From Planomicrobium sp. Y74 (GTDB lineage: Bacteria > Bacillota > Bacilli > Bacillales_A > Planococcaceae), in assembly GCF_003668635.1 (NCBI RefSeq), contig NZ_RCWH01000005.1, positions 248,001-312,000 on the forward strand: a stretch of DNA of 64,000 bases, in the 5' to 3' direction. Shown piece by piece: positions 43,884 through 52,552 of this stretch (the first letter of the stretch is position 1; every line of letters starts with the position of its first letter). Position numbers and translations under genes: made by a program. The notes beneath the pieces are model-generated. The model saw nothing but the letters and a program-made list of their open reading frames with translations, did no database searches and was not told the DNA's origin.

Positions 43884-43990
43884 ATAACACCTCTTTTCCG
43901 AATATTACTTGAAGTATAGCATTTGCGAATACTCCTGGCTTGTCTCTCTAAAAATATAATTTAAAGCCAGCCCAGACCATTGAATGCCTT

Positions 43991-44011
43991 GCATTTCACT
44001 GCGTGAAATGC
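43991..44011. repeat. GCATTTCAC...GTGAAATGC hairpin
   Basis: Third copy of the hairpin family at 42425, upstream of the NCS2 gene; GCATTTCAC-TGC-GTGAAATGC followed by GATAAAACCGG. Confidence 0.75.
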
Positions 44012-44170
44012 GATAAAACCGGAAATCGACTATTGCGTTTTGCATTCTCCTGACCAATCCCAAACTCTTGACGCAACGGCCTTTTTGGATTACACTTCTA
44101 TCTTGGCTTACCTGAATTTATTCAGGCAGAGCGGGTAGGGAGAGGGCTAATTTAATAGAAGGTTATCTAT

Positions 44171-45469
44171 ATGTATAATTGGATGGATCGTTTTTTCGGT
44201 CTTAAAGAAAATGGTACATCGGTAAGACGTGAGCTATTGGCTGGTCTGATCGGCTTTTTCACAGTGGTCTATATTATCGCGGTCAATTCGCTGATCTTGT
44301 CGGAATCCGGCATGCCGATCGAAGCGGCAATTATCGCGACGATTGGGGCATCTGTATTTGGTGCTTTAGTGATGGGATTCTGGGGCAATGTTCCGATTCT
44401 GCTGATTCCGGGCATGGGCATCAACGCGCTGTTCTCGTATACGATGGTCCAGTCGATGGGCCTTACCTGGCAGGAAGCTTTGGCAGTCGTATTCGTTTCC
44501 GGCGCTATTTTTGTCGCAGTGGCGTTTACACGTTTTGCCAAAGTACTGAGCGCTGCAGTACCGCATTCGCTGAAAGAGGCGATTACAGTAGGTCTGGGTT
44601 TATTCCTGATGCTGCTGGGTCTTGAAAAAGGCGGGCTCGTCATCAATGGCGAAGGGGCGATTTTGGCACTCGGATCGGTTTCCGATCCGTTGGTGCTGTC
44701 GACCGCTTTGACGTTTGTCATTGCCATCATCCTGTTTATCCGCAACGTGCCGGGGAATTTCCTCATCACGATAGTGGCTGGAACTGTGATCGCCTTTTTA
44801 TTCGGCATGATTGATCTTAGTCAGCTGAATGAACCGGCGATGAGCGCTTCTGAAGCGTTTGCCGGATTCGGTGCATTGAGTTTCACCAGTTTCCTGACCA
44901 TGGGATTCTGGGTAGCGGTTTTCTCGCTGACAATGGTCCTGGTGTTTGAGAACATCGGCCTTGTTCATGGACAGGTCAATTTCATCGAACGTCCAGAGAA
45001 ATACAAGCGTGCATTCCAGGCAACGTCCATCGGTTCGATGGCTTCCGGTATTTTTGGAACCAGTCCGACAGTTGCCAGTGTCGAAACCTTAGCGGGCATG
45101 GCGGCAGGCGGTCGCACAGGTTTGACGGCTATTACAACCGGCTTGCTGTTTCTTGGCGCTGCATTTTTCATTCCTGTCATCAAATTGATTCCGGACAGTG
45201 CGATTGCACCGATCCTGATCATTATTGGCGCATTGATGCTGCAAAACATCAAGGACCTCGACATGAAAGACATGAGCGAGAGCATTCCGGCGTTTCTGAT
45301 CATCGTCCTTATTCCGTTTACGTACAGTATCGCTGACGGCATCGCCATCGGCTTTATCATGTATCCGTTATTGAAGGTCGGCCTCGGCAAATGGCGCGAA
45401 GTTACACCGGCGCTTTATGTGATTGCAGCGCTGTTCCTCGCGAATTATATTTTCCAGGTCATCGGCTGA
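44171..45469 (+). CDS. NCS2 family nucleobase permease (AzgA-like)
   Basis: A 432-residue NCS2/AzgA permease. Marks are the N-terminal MDRFFGLKENGTSVRRELLAGLIGFFTVVYI, GMGINALFSYTM, SLKEAITVGLGLFL and GTSPTVASVETLAGMAAGGRTGLTA. Related proteins take up hypoxanthine, guanine and adenine. Its leader contains an inverted repeat (CCTGAA-TTTA-TTCAGG at 44111-44126) but no recognisable purine riboswitch. Monocistronic. Together with nupC it makes two purine/nucleoside uptake genes within 4 kb. Confidence 0.93.
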   Translation: MYNWMDRFFGLKENGTSVRRELLAGLIGFFTVVYIIAVNSLILSESGMPIEAAIIATIGASVFGALVMGFWGNVPILLIPGMGINALFSYTMVQSMGLTWQEALAVVFVSGAIFVAVAFTRFAKVLSAAVPHSLKEAITVGLGLFLMLLGLEKGGLVINGEGAILALGSVSDPLVLSTALTFVIAIILFIRNVPGNFLITIVAGTVIAFLFGMIDLSQLNEPAMSASEAFAGFGALSFTSFLTMGFWVAVFSLTMVLVFENIGLVHGQVNFIERPEKYKRAFQATSIGSMASGIFGTSPTVASVETLAGMAAGGRTGLTAITTGLLFLGAAFFIPVIKLIPDSAIAPILIIIGALMLQNIKDLDMKDMSESIPAFLIIVLIPFTYSIADGIAIGFIMYPLLKVGLGKWREVTPALYVIAALFLANYIFQVIG

Positions 45470-45485
45470 TTTTAAAGAAAAGCGA

Positions 45486-45715
45486 CGGCACCCGTTTAGC
45501 TCTGAAAAGCATAAGACAGATTAGCGTAGTGGCCTTGGTCGCGCAGACTTGAAAAGCGGAAACGGCCGTTCAGCTCCGACAGGCTTAAGATGAGCTTTCG
45601 AAGCGGCGTTCTTTGCCGCACAGGAAGAACAGCTTAAGTCCGAGGAGTTGGCCGTTGGAGTCTAGACACAAGCTGGCTTATGACTCGAAGAGCTGGGTCG
45701 CCGGAGTCTGGACAA
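45486..45715. repeat. bcr-like interspersed repeat, inverted copy
   Basis: Contains GAAAAGCGGAAACGGCCGTTCAGCTCC, GCTTAAGTCCGAGGAG(T/C)TGGCCGTTGGAGTCTAGAC and TCGCCGGAGTCTGGAC, the reverse complement of the repeat at 17640-17890. Part of the 400-nt gap before the next gene; no coding sequence seen. Confidence 0.8.
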
Positions 45716-45776
45716 GGAAACATATTTTCTAAGAATTTTCATACTAAAAAGGTATACTTTCTTGTCCAATAAAAAT

Positions 45777-45808
45777 AAACGCACTTGCCGGATGCAAGTG
45801 CGTTTTTT
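45777..45808 (+). terminator. Terminator-like hairpin
   Basis: AAACGCACTTGC-CGGAT-GCAAGTGCGTTTTTT; may end the NCS2 transcript after the repeat, or attenuate the small gene that follows. Confidence 0.75.
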
Positions 45809-45870
45809 CATTAAATTAGGCTATAGATGATACAATGAACTCAACAGCAACGGAAAGGAGCGACCGCATT

Positions 45871-46056
45871 ATGAAATACACGAAATCGAAGATGGAAACC
45901 CTTGTAAGTGAAAATCCGGAACTGAAAAAACGCCTGAAAACACTTATGAAGGATATGGATCTGGAAAAGAATTTCGCTTTGAAAGCACTTTACCATTCAG
46001 AAGTTACAGACAACGGACCTTACCAGTCTGCCTATCAGGACCTCGACTTGCTCTAA
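45871..46056 (+). CDS. Small charged hypothetical protein
   Basis: A 61-residue protein rich in Lys and Glu; no transmembrane helix, no recognised family. ATG follows AAAGGAG at 10 nt; a longer upstream ATG (12 residues earlier) lacks a ribosome binding site. It has SENPELKKRLKTLMKDMDLEK and then a GPYQSAYQDL tail. A weak hairpin GCTCT-AAA-AGAGC at the stop may terminate it. Moderately confident that it is real because of the ribosome binding site and codon usage. Confidence 0.6.
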   Translation: MKYTKSKMETLVSENPELKKRLKTLMKDMDLEKNFALKALYHSEVTDNGPYQSAYQDLDLL

Positions 46057-46090
46057 AAGAGCGGGTCTTTTTTGTGCTTTTATACGCCAG

Positions 46091-46684
46091 TCAGCTCTGC
46101 GGCCACCACATCTCCGCCCATAAATTCAGCTGCAGGTTTGTGACTGCCACCTTTGCGGAAATGGCATCTGTACCAGAGGCATCCAAAATAAATCCGAATT
46201 GGTCGCCGTCCTGGTAGCTTAGTCCCGATGAACCGCCGGGAGACAATTCGAATGGCTCTCCGCCATCAATGCTTGCGACGGCTTCTGCTTTAAGTGAATG
46301 CGTGAAACCCTCATCAGTATAGTCATGTTCTACCCCTGAAATCAAAGCAGCTCCGTCAGCGCGCTCCGAGGCGTGCGACCGGAATATCACTTCGTAGTCT
46401 GTTTCATTACGAGGCACAACTTCGAGGACGGATATCATATTGTCACCGTCATCAAAGAGAATTTTGCCTTCATTACTTTCTGGATCGCTTAAATCGAGTT
46501 CGACTGAATATTCGCCATCGATGGGTTCTGTAATTTTGAAATATTCCTCGGTTTGTTCGGCAATATAGGAGATTCCTTGAATGTGAAGATTGACGGCTTC
46601 AATCACGCGCGGCAGCATAAAAGCGCTGATCGCAATAATTGCGGCAGAAATATATAAGGTATTCATGTTAAAGATTCTTTTCAA
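46091..46684 (-). CDS. Hypothetical membrane-anchored protein
   Basis: About 197 residues. One N-terminal membrane helix (LYISAAIIAISAFMLP) is followed by a predicted beta-rich extracytoplasmic domain: ITEPIDGEYSVELDLSDPES, ISVLEVVPRNETDYEVIFRSHAS and GSSGLSYQDGDQFGFILDASGT. TTG start (46684) is preceded by AGGAAG at 8 nt. No family recognised. It stands alone, with the small hypothetical on the other side and the MerR-type regulator upstream. A terminator-type hairpin lies between it and that regulator, so it may have its own promoter. Confidence 0.65.
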   Translation of the reverse strand: MKRIFNMNTLYISAAIIAISAFMLPRVIEAVNLHIQGISYIAEQTEEYFKITEPIDGEYSVELDLSDPESNEGKILFDDGDNMISVLEVVPRNETDYEVIFRSHASERADGAALISGVEHDYTDEGFTHSLKAEAVASIDGGEPFELSPGGSSGLSYQDGDQFGFILDASGTDAISAKVAVTNLQLNLWAEMWWPQS

Positions 46685-46774
46685 CCGGACCACTTCCTGA
46701 CTCGGAAAATTCTGTTAACTAAATTTTACCATACAATTATTTGGGAAAATACAGCAGCAGGACATTCTGGGAAA

Positions 46775-46812
46775 TAAAAAACCTTTTCAGACTGCTTGTC
46801 TGAAAAGGTCTT
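46775..46812 (-). terminator. Terminator of the CarH-like regulator gene
   Basis: ACCTTTTCAGAC-TGCTT-GTCTGAAAAGGT, preceded by AAAAAA on the left; ends leftward transcription. Confidence 0.8.
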
Positions 46813-46813
46813 C

Positions 46814-47716
46814 TTAATTCCGGGAAGTCTGTGTATCTTCGAACCAGTGCTCCCAGTCTTCATAAGTGGTCCCGAGATAGAACTTGTTGGCGGTATTTTG
46901 AACATTTCCAAGGCCGCGTCCGCCGATCACAAATCGCAGTTCGGGCTTGGCTGCTGTTAAAGCAGTTATATATTCATCTGCAGTCGGAAGCAGCCGTTCA
47001 TTGCCGATAGACATGCAGGCAATCCTGAAATCCTGCTTGCCAACAAGTTCAGGAAGGCCTTCTAACGGCGTATCAGGACCAATATAGGTTACCGGATAAC
47101 CGCGTTCCCGGAGGAATAAAGTGAATAGCAGCAAGCCGAGCTGATGATGCTCGCCACTTGGGCAGAATGCCAAAGCTTTCGGCAAAGTGTCGGAAGTCGG
47201 GAATATGCGGAAAAACTGGGTAAAGCGCTGCAGTACCAAATGGCTAAGCATATGTTCATGTGCCACGGTAATGGTGCCGTTTTCCCATTCTTCACCGATA
47301 CGCACCATTAATGGTGCCAGAATCGAGAAGAACACAGTTCGATAATGGAACATCGAGAAATTCAAATCCAATAAATACTGGAAACGTTCGCTGTCCATTT
47401 CGGCTCCGGCATTATAGAGTTCGTCAATCTGTTTCTCATACTGGGAAGAACCTTCAGGAGACTGAGGCAACTCGGCGGCAGTCTTCACAAATTTTTTGCG
47501 CGAAGCATGCAATTGTTTGACCGCTTCACTGATTTTGATGCCGTTCTCCTGAACTTGGATTTTAAGCCACTTCAAATCCTCCAGGTTCTGATCAGAATAC
47601 AGGCGATGGCCTGACTCTGTTCGGGCTGGAGTGATCGCATTATACCGTGTTTCCCATGACCGGATCGTCACCTTGGGCATATCAAGGATCTTTGCAGCAG
47701 CTTTTATATTGTACAT
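46814..47716 (-). CDS. MerR-type B12-dependent light-sensing regulator (CarH/LitR)
   Basis: A 300-residue protein. An N-terminal MerR-type HTH (YNIKAAAKILDMPKVTIRSWETRY) is followed by a helical bundle (~90-170) and a cobalamin-binding Rossmann domain. The light-sensor motif W144-x9-E154-H155 and V151 match the spacing of CarH Trp131/Val138/Glu141/His142. The B12 lower ligand is His191 in E-H-H-Q-L-G (ExHxxG). In CarH, dark AdoCbl tetramers bind DNA and light breaks them. ATG at 47716 chosen since the HTH begins there; its ribosome binding site is weak. An inverted repeat lies in its promoter. No carotenoid or photolyase gene is adjacent, so the targets lie elsewhere. Confidence 0.92.
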   Translation of the reverse strand: MYNIKAAAKILDMPKVTIRSWETRYNAITPARTESGHRLYSDQNLEDLKWLKIQVQENGIKISEAVKQLHASRKKFVKTAAELPQSPEGSSQYEKQIDELYNAGAEMDSERFQYLLDLNFSMFHYRTVFFSILAPLMVRIGEEWENGTITVAHEHMLSHLVLQRFTQFFRIFPTSDTLPKALAFCPSGEHHQLGLLLFTLFLRERGYPVTYIGPDTPLEGLPELVGKQDFRIACMSIGNERLLPTADEYITALTAAKPELRFVIGGRGLGNVQNTANKFYLGTTYEDWEHWFEDTQTSRN

Positions 47717-47743
47717 GGCATGACCCACATTTCTATAAGTTAG

Positions 47744-47762
47744 TTGTATATTTATTATACAA
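47744..47762 (-). promoter_or_regulatory. Inverted-repeat operator upstream of the CarH-like gene
   Basis: TTGTATA-TTTAT-TATACAA, perfect 7-bp arms, ~28 nt upstream of the gene start. A further ACATATACA half-site follows. Probably autoregulatory; similar TGTA-rich sites are known for LitR/CarH proteins. Confidence 0.65.
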
Positions 47763-47852
47763 GTACATATACACCCCGTAAAGCTTAAGGGTTTACAGGG
47801 GGCAGCCAATATGGCAGGCAATTGTTTTACACACGTTTTTTCTATTCGCCAT

Positions 47853-47890
47853 CAAAAAAGCAGAAAGAGCCGCGGCTCCTTCTGCTTTCA
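47853..47890 (-). terminator. Terminator of MFS gene 1
   Basis: AAAAAAGCAGAAAGAGCC-GC-GGCTCCTTCTGCTTT, downstream of the leftward MFS gene. Confidence 0.8.
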
Positions 47891-47906
47891 ATTTAGTTGA
47901 TTAGTA

Positions 47907-49103
47907 TCACGCGGTTGCAGCTTTGACTGCACGTGAACGCTGCCACGCCAACGTGATGAAGATGGTGATCATCAGCATAACCAGACCAAGGATGAACGGG
48001 AAGACGATGTTGACATCATAAAGCATGCCCGCAAGCAGAGGTCCGGCGACATTGCCGATACTCATATAAGCGTTGTTCATGCCCATCGCAAACCCGACTT
48101 CGCCGTCTGCCATCTTGGAAATCAGCGTGTTCAGTACCGGCCGAAGGATTGAAGTTGCCAGGAAGATGACGAGCGAAACGCCGAAGAACATCGCATAGCT
48201 GCCTGCAAAAAGTGAGAGCAGGAAACCGAATGCCGCGACACCCAGGAATGTCACAAGAATCGCAACTTCACCAAAGCGGCGGACAATGCGGTCGACGATG
48301 AACAACTGGACGATGACACTGACTACACCTGTCGCCGTGATCATAAAGGCGATGTCTTTGGCAGTCGAATTGAATTGATTGTCCAGATAAAGTCCGACGA
48401 CGGATTCATAGGCAAGCAGGCCGAAACTCATCACAAGCGTGATAACCAAAGGAATGAAATACTGTTTCTTTGTGGAAGAAGCAATTTTCGATAGCATTGA
48501 TTCCGATTGTGTCATATCAAGTGTATGCTCTGCATCCGCATTTGCAGCATCGCTGTCTTTCAACAGGACGAGTGAAAACACTACTGCACCAAGTGACACT
48601 AGTGCTGAAACGAGAAACGGTAATTTAATGCTGTAATCGGCGAGGAATCCACCGATTCCGGGGCCGACGACGATACCAAGCGACATAGCCGCTGATACAA
48701 GGCTGGTGCCTTTCGCGCGCTGGTCGAAAGTTGTGATGTCAGCGATATAGGCGAAAATCGCCGGTACCAGCATCGCGGCGCCAATTCCTCCAATGACGCG
48801 GGAGAAGTAAAGCACCCATATAATGTCGGAAGCGTAAAAGACAAACATTGAAAGAGTTAATCCGATAAGTCCGTAAATGATCATTCTGCGGCGGCCATAT
48901 TGGTCCGCCCATTTGCCGGCAATTGGGGAGAACAGAAATTGTGCCGCTGCAAAAATGGCGATCATAAGACCGGCGGCCATTCCGCCCTGTCCGATGGATT
49001 GGAGATAAGACGGCAGGATAGGGATGATGATCCCGAAACTTGCGATGGCAATAAACATATTGATCATCAGGATGATAATCTTTTTGCGTTGATCTGCTGA
49101 CAT
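47907..49103 (-). CDS. NorA/Bmr-like MFS multidrug transporter
   Basis: A 398-residue 12-helix MFS protein of the DHA1 family. GKWADQYGRRRMIIYGL carries motif A, and SFGIIIPILPSYLQSIGQGGMAAGLMIAIFAAAQFLFSP matches NorA/Bmr N-termini. Its neighbour at 49361 is an evident paralog: both begin M-S-x-x-Q-R-K-K-x-x-I-L-M-I-N-M-F-I-A-I-A-S-F-G. This is a tandem duplication, with each gene having its own terminator. Substrates are likely drugs or fluoroquinolones by family analogy. Confidence 0.9.
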   Translation of the reverse strand: MSADQRKKIIILMINMFIAIASFGIIIPILPSYLQSIGQGGMAAGLMIAIFAAAQFLFSPIAGKWADQYGRRRMIIYGLIGLTLSMFVFYASDIIWVLYFSRVIGGIGAAMLVPAIFAYIADITTFDQRAKGTSLVSAAMSLGIVVGPGIGGFLADYSIKLPFLVSALVSLGAVVFSLVLLKDSDAANADAEHTLDMTQSESMLSKIASSTKKQYFIPLVITLVMSFGLLAYESVVGLYLDNQFNSTAKDIAFMITATGVVSVIVQLFIVDRIVRRFGEVAILVTFLGVAAFGFLLSLFAGSYAMFFGVSLVIFLATSILRPVLNTLISKMADGEVGFAMGMNNAYMSIGNVAGPLLAGMLYDVNIVFPFILGLVMLMITIFITLAWQRSRAVKAATA

Positions 49104-49345
49104 GGTGTGCCTCTTTTCTTATTATGTGGATGGAGTTGCCTGTTGGAGTTTCTTCTATATATACCGGCAACAAAATTAAAGACGGAGAATCAGGTAAAAG
49201 CGGTGTTGCTTAAACAGTTTTCATATGTATGAAGGAAAGTGGAAGAGAGTCTCAATTACCATTCATTACCTATAAAATTTTTACACTCAATTTTACATAT
49301 TATGCCGGCTCCATCTTGTTGTCAATCAGTTGAACCTCGTTCAAA

Positions 49346-49379
49346 TAAAAAACTGAACCTTTATGTTAAAGGTTCAGCT
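49346..49379 (-). terminator. Terminator of MFS gene 2
   Basis: Leftward: GCTGAACCTTTAACATAAAGGTTCAGTTTTTT. The stop codon is inside the hairpin. Confidence 0.82.
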
Positions 49380-50605
49380 TCAGGTGTTTCATTTGTTTCA
49401 TTGGCAGTGGCATAGTCCACTGATTTTGCATTGTTCGTTTTGCGCCAAGCCATGGCAATCGATAAAGTTACTACCAGAAGGCCGAGCCCAAGGATGAACG
49501 GGTAGTTGATGTTGGCATCAAACAGCATGCCTGCCGAAATTGGGCCAAGGACGTTGCCGAGGCTCATATATGCAGTTGCCATACCCATTGCAAAGCCGAT
49601 TTCGCCGGCAGCCATTTTCGATACAAGAATGTTAAGCACCGGACGAAGGATGGCCATCGCCAGGAAAATCACAAGCGAGACGCCGAAAAATGCGCCGTAG
49701 CTGCCAGCTGTTAGGGAAATCAGGAAACCGGCAGTTGCCAGTCCGAGGAAGGCAATCATCGTTTTCACTTCGCCGAAACGGCGGACGAGACGGTCGACCA
49801 CAAAGAATTGGACCGTTACGCTGACAATTCCAGTAGCTGTAATCATCATGGCGATGTCCGCTGAAGTCGAACCGTATTGCGTCGTCAAATACATACCGAT
49901 GACAGATTCATAAGCGACAAGGCCGAAGCTCATGATGAAAATGATTACCAAAGGAATGAAATACGGCATGCGGGTGGAGCGGCCGATCTGTTCCAGCATC
50001 GACTCATCTTTTGAAAATTCCTCCGCCTGCTTTTTGCTTTCTGCGTTCGGGACAATTTCTTTCAGCATGATCAAAGAGAAAACCATCGCGCTGAATGTAA
50101 CTCCTGCGGCGATTAAAAACGGCAACTTCAGGCTGATATCGGCGAGGAATCCGCCGAAGCCAGGTCCGATAACAAGTCCGAGCGACATGGAAGCCGTCAC
50201 AAGGCCAGTTCCTTTAGCGCGCTGGGCTGCAGTAGTGATGCCGGCTACATATGTGAAGACTCCGGGAATAAGGAAGGCATCACCGATACCGCCGACAACG
50301 CGTGAAGCGTAGATGACCCAGATCGAATCAGTTGAGTAGAACATAAGCATCGAGATTGTCAGTAATGCAAGACCAAGAATAATTACTTTGCGGGGACCGT
50401 ATTTATCGGCCCAGTTGCCGCCAAGTGGAGAGAACAGGAGCTGTGCACCTGCGAATATCGCGATCATCAGGCCGGCTGCTGTACCGCCTTGGCCGATGGA
50501 TAGAAGGTAGGCAGGGAGAATAGGGACTACAATTCCAAAACTTGCTATAGCAATAAACATATTGATCATCAATATGGACATTTTTTTACGTTGGCTGTTA
50601 GACAA
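49361..50605 (-). CDS. NorA/Bmr-like MFS multidrug transporter, paralog
   Basis: A 414-residue MFS protein similar along its length to the product of 47907-49103. It has GGNWADKYGPRKVIILGL as motif A and an added ~20-residue hydrophilic C-terminal tail (NETNETPEAEPLT). The gene starts at an ATG preceded by AAAGAAGG. A convincing sigma-A-type promoter lies 66 nt upstream (50671-50699). Tandem pumps may have different ranges or regulation. Confidence 0.9.
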   Translation of the reverse strand: MSNSQRKKMSILMINMFIAIASFGIVVPILPAYLLSIGQGGTAAGLMIAIFAGAQLLFSPLGGNWADKYGPRKVIILGLALLTISMLMFYSTDSIWVIYASRVVGGIGDAFLIPGVFTYVAGITTAAQRAKGTGLVTASMSLGLVIGPGFGGFLADISLKLPFLIAAGVTFSAMVFSLIMLKEIVPNAESKKQAEEFSKDESMLEQIGRSTRMPYFIPLVIIFIMSFGLVAYESVIGMYLTTQYGSTSADIAMMITATGIVSVTVQFFVVDRLVRRFGEVKTMIAFLGLATAGFLISLTAGSYGAFFGVSLVIFLAMAILRPVLNILVSKMAAGEIGFAMGMATAYMSLGNVLGPISAGMLFDANINYPFILGLGLLVVTLSIAMAWRKTNNAKSVDYATANETNETPEAEPLT

Positions 50606-50978
50606 TTAAAATAGCCTTCTTTCACTTTAAAATTATTGTGCAAACGCTAATCGTTTTGACAACTTTTCATATATTATGATAGATAAACCCTAAAGTCAAC
50701 GGGATAAACTCATATTTTTATCATAAATTTAGCATATAATATTATTGTATAAAAGGAATTTTCTAATAATTTCAGAAAGCTTGATTTCAAGGCTTTTTGG
50801 ATTAATTCGTGTCTCTAAGTTATGGGAAAATACTTAAAATTTGTTGCAAATTTGTGAATGGATGTGTAAGAAGACTGGAAGTGCACGGTGAACTCGAATA
50901 GTTTATTTAAGCATCTTGAATTCGGGTATAGGTAAATTCAATAACGGTTTTTATTCCGGTAAAGAAGGGTGAGAGATA
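50606..50978. other. 373-nt intergenic region, divergent control
   Basis: Holds the minus-strand promoter at 50671-50699 and an AT-rich stretch without genes. No clear rightward promoter could be fixed for the CoA transferase gene; AACGGTTTTTATTCCGGT at ~50943 is a possible LytTR-type site but is weak. Confidence 0.6.
50671..50699 (-). promoter_or_regulatory. Promoter of MFS gene 2
   Basis: TTGACT and TAATAT, exactly 17 nt apart on the minus strand. Confidence 0.7.
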
Positions 50979-52478
50979 ATGGATAAACGATTTGAGCGGA
51001 TCAAAGCATCGAAATTACAGGAGCGGGTGGTCAGTGCCGAGGAGGCGGCTTCCTGGATACAAGATGGTATGACACTCGGCCTCAGTGGGTTTACGCAGGC
51101 AGGGGACGCAAAAGCGGTGCCGTTGGCATTGGCTAATCGCGCAGACTCCGAAACTTTCAAAGTAAACGTTTATACGGGGGCTTCTCTCGGTTCGAACATC
51201 GACACGGTTTTTGCACAATCCGGCATCGTCCACAAACGGCTGCCGTTTCAGTCTGATCCAGTGATGCGCAGAAAAATCAATGAAGGCGCAATGCTTTATA
51301 CAGACCAACATCTATCACATACAGCTGAATTGATCCGGAACGGTGTTATCACACCCATCGATTTTGCCATAATCGAAGCGATTTCCATTACAAAAGAGGG
51401 CATGATCATACCGACAACATCTGTCGGTAACTCTCCGATTTTTGCTCAGTACGCCAAAAATGTCATCGTGGAAATCAATACGGAACAACCGGAGCGTCTT
51501 TACCGCCTGCATGATATTTATGACACAGGAACACATGAAGGGCGGAATCCGATTCCGCTGAGCCACGTGGCAGATCGCATCGGCACGACGGGGATACCGG
51601 TGGATATGGAGAAAATCCGAGGGATTGTTTTTACAGACCAGATCGATTCACCGTCTACAATCGTGCCGCCGGACAGTGAGACTGAAGCGATCGCCAGTCA
51701 TCTGCTCGCACTGCTGCGTTCGGAAATCAAGGCTGGGCGGCTGACGGAAAAACTGGCGCCGATCCAGTCGGGAGTCGGTTCAGTAGCCAATTCAGCTCTT
51801 CGCGGGCTGATCGATTCCGAATTCCATGATCTTGAAATGTACTCGGAAGTTCTGCAGGATGCGGTGTTTGACTTGATCGACGCGGATGTACTGCGTTTCG
51901 CTTCCGGTTCGGCCATTACGCTGTCCAAAGAAAAGATGGCTCAGGTTTACTCGGATTTCAGGAAATATGAAGATAAAATCGTTTTAAGACCGCAGGAAAT
52001 CACCAACCACCCCGGACTCATACGCCGGCTTGGTTTGATTGCGGTCAATACGGCTCTCGAATTTGATATTTACGGCAACGTCAATTCCACTCACGTTTCA
52101 GGAACGAAAATGATGAATGGCATCGGCGGATCCGGAGATTTTGCCCGCAACTCAAGACTGTCGATTTTCGTCAGCAAGTCGACAGCCAAAGGCGGCAATA
52201 TCTCGAGTGTCGTGCCGTTTGTTACACATGTTGACCATACGGAACACGATGTGGATGTTCTCATTACTGAACACGGTTATGCGGATTTGCGCGGCCTTGC
52301 TCCGAGAGAACGCGCAGGTTTGATCATTGAGAAATGTGCAGATCCGGCTTACCGGAATCAATTGCGTGGTTATTACGAAGAAGCGCTGACTCGCGGCGGC
52401 CAAACGCCGCATGTCCTTGAAAAAGCATTTTCCTGGCATCAGCGCCTCGCCGAGACAGGAAGCATGCTTGAGAAATAG
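50979..52478 (+). CDS. Acetyl-CoA hydrolase/CoA transferase (Cat1 family)
   Basis: A 499-residue class I CoA transferase. N-terminal marks are VSAEEAASWIQDGMTLGLSGFTQAGDAKAVP and VYTGASLGS; the catalytic Glu lies in NTALEFDIYGNVNSTHVSGTKMMNGIGGSGDFARN and ends with TEHGYADLRGLAPRERA. Family members move CoA between acetyl, succinyl or propionyl groups. GGGTGAGAG precedes the ATG. It is 76% or so similar by eye to the paralog at 53434; a LytTR regulator lies between them. Confidence 0.92.
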   Translation: MDKRFERIKASKLQERVVSAEEAASWIQDGMTLGLSGFTQAGDAKAVPLALANRADSETFKVNVYTGASLGSNIDTVFAQSGIVHKRLPFQSDPVMRRKINEGAMLYTDQHLSHTAELIRNGVITPIDFAIIEAISITKEGMIIPTTSVGNSPIFAQYAKNVIVEINTEQPERLYRLHDIYDTGTHEGRNPIPLSHVADRIGTTGIPVDMEKIRGIVFTDQIDSPSTIVPPDSETEAIASHLLALLRSEIKAGRLTEKLAPIQSGVGSVANSALRGLIDSEFHDLEMYSEVLQDAVFDLIDADVLRFASGSAITLSKEKMAQVYSDFRKYEDKIVLRPQEITNHPGLIRRLGLIAVNTALEFDIYGNVNSTHVSGTKMMNGIGGSGDFARNSRLSIFVSKSTAKGGNISSVVPFVTHVDHTEHDVDVLITEHGYADLRGLAPRERAGLIIEKCADPAYRNQLRGYYEEALTRGGQTPHVLEKAFSWHQRLAETGSMLEK

Positions 52479-52552
52479 TCCTCACATCCTTCTGCCCTTG
52501 ATTGCCGAAAATGCATTATAATGAAGCAATCAGCAGAAACGGGAGGACTCTT

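Noticed and set aside
44050..44170. Purine riboswitch upstream of the NCS2 permease
   Set aside because: The conserved core loops of the purine aptamer are absent; only a simple CCTGAA/TTCAGG hairpin is there.
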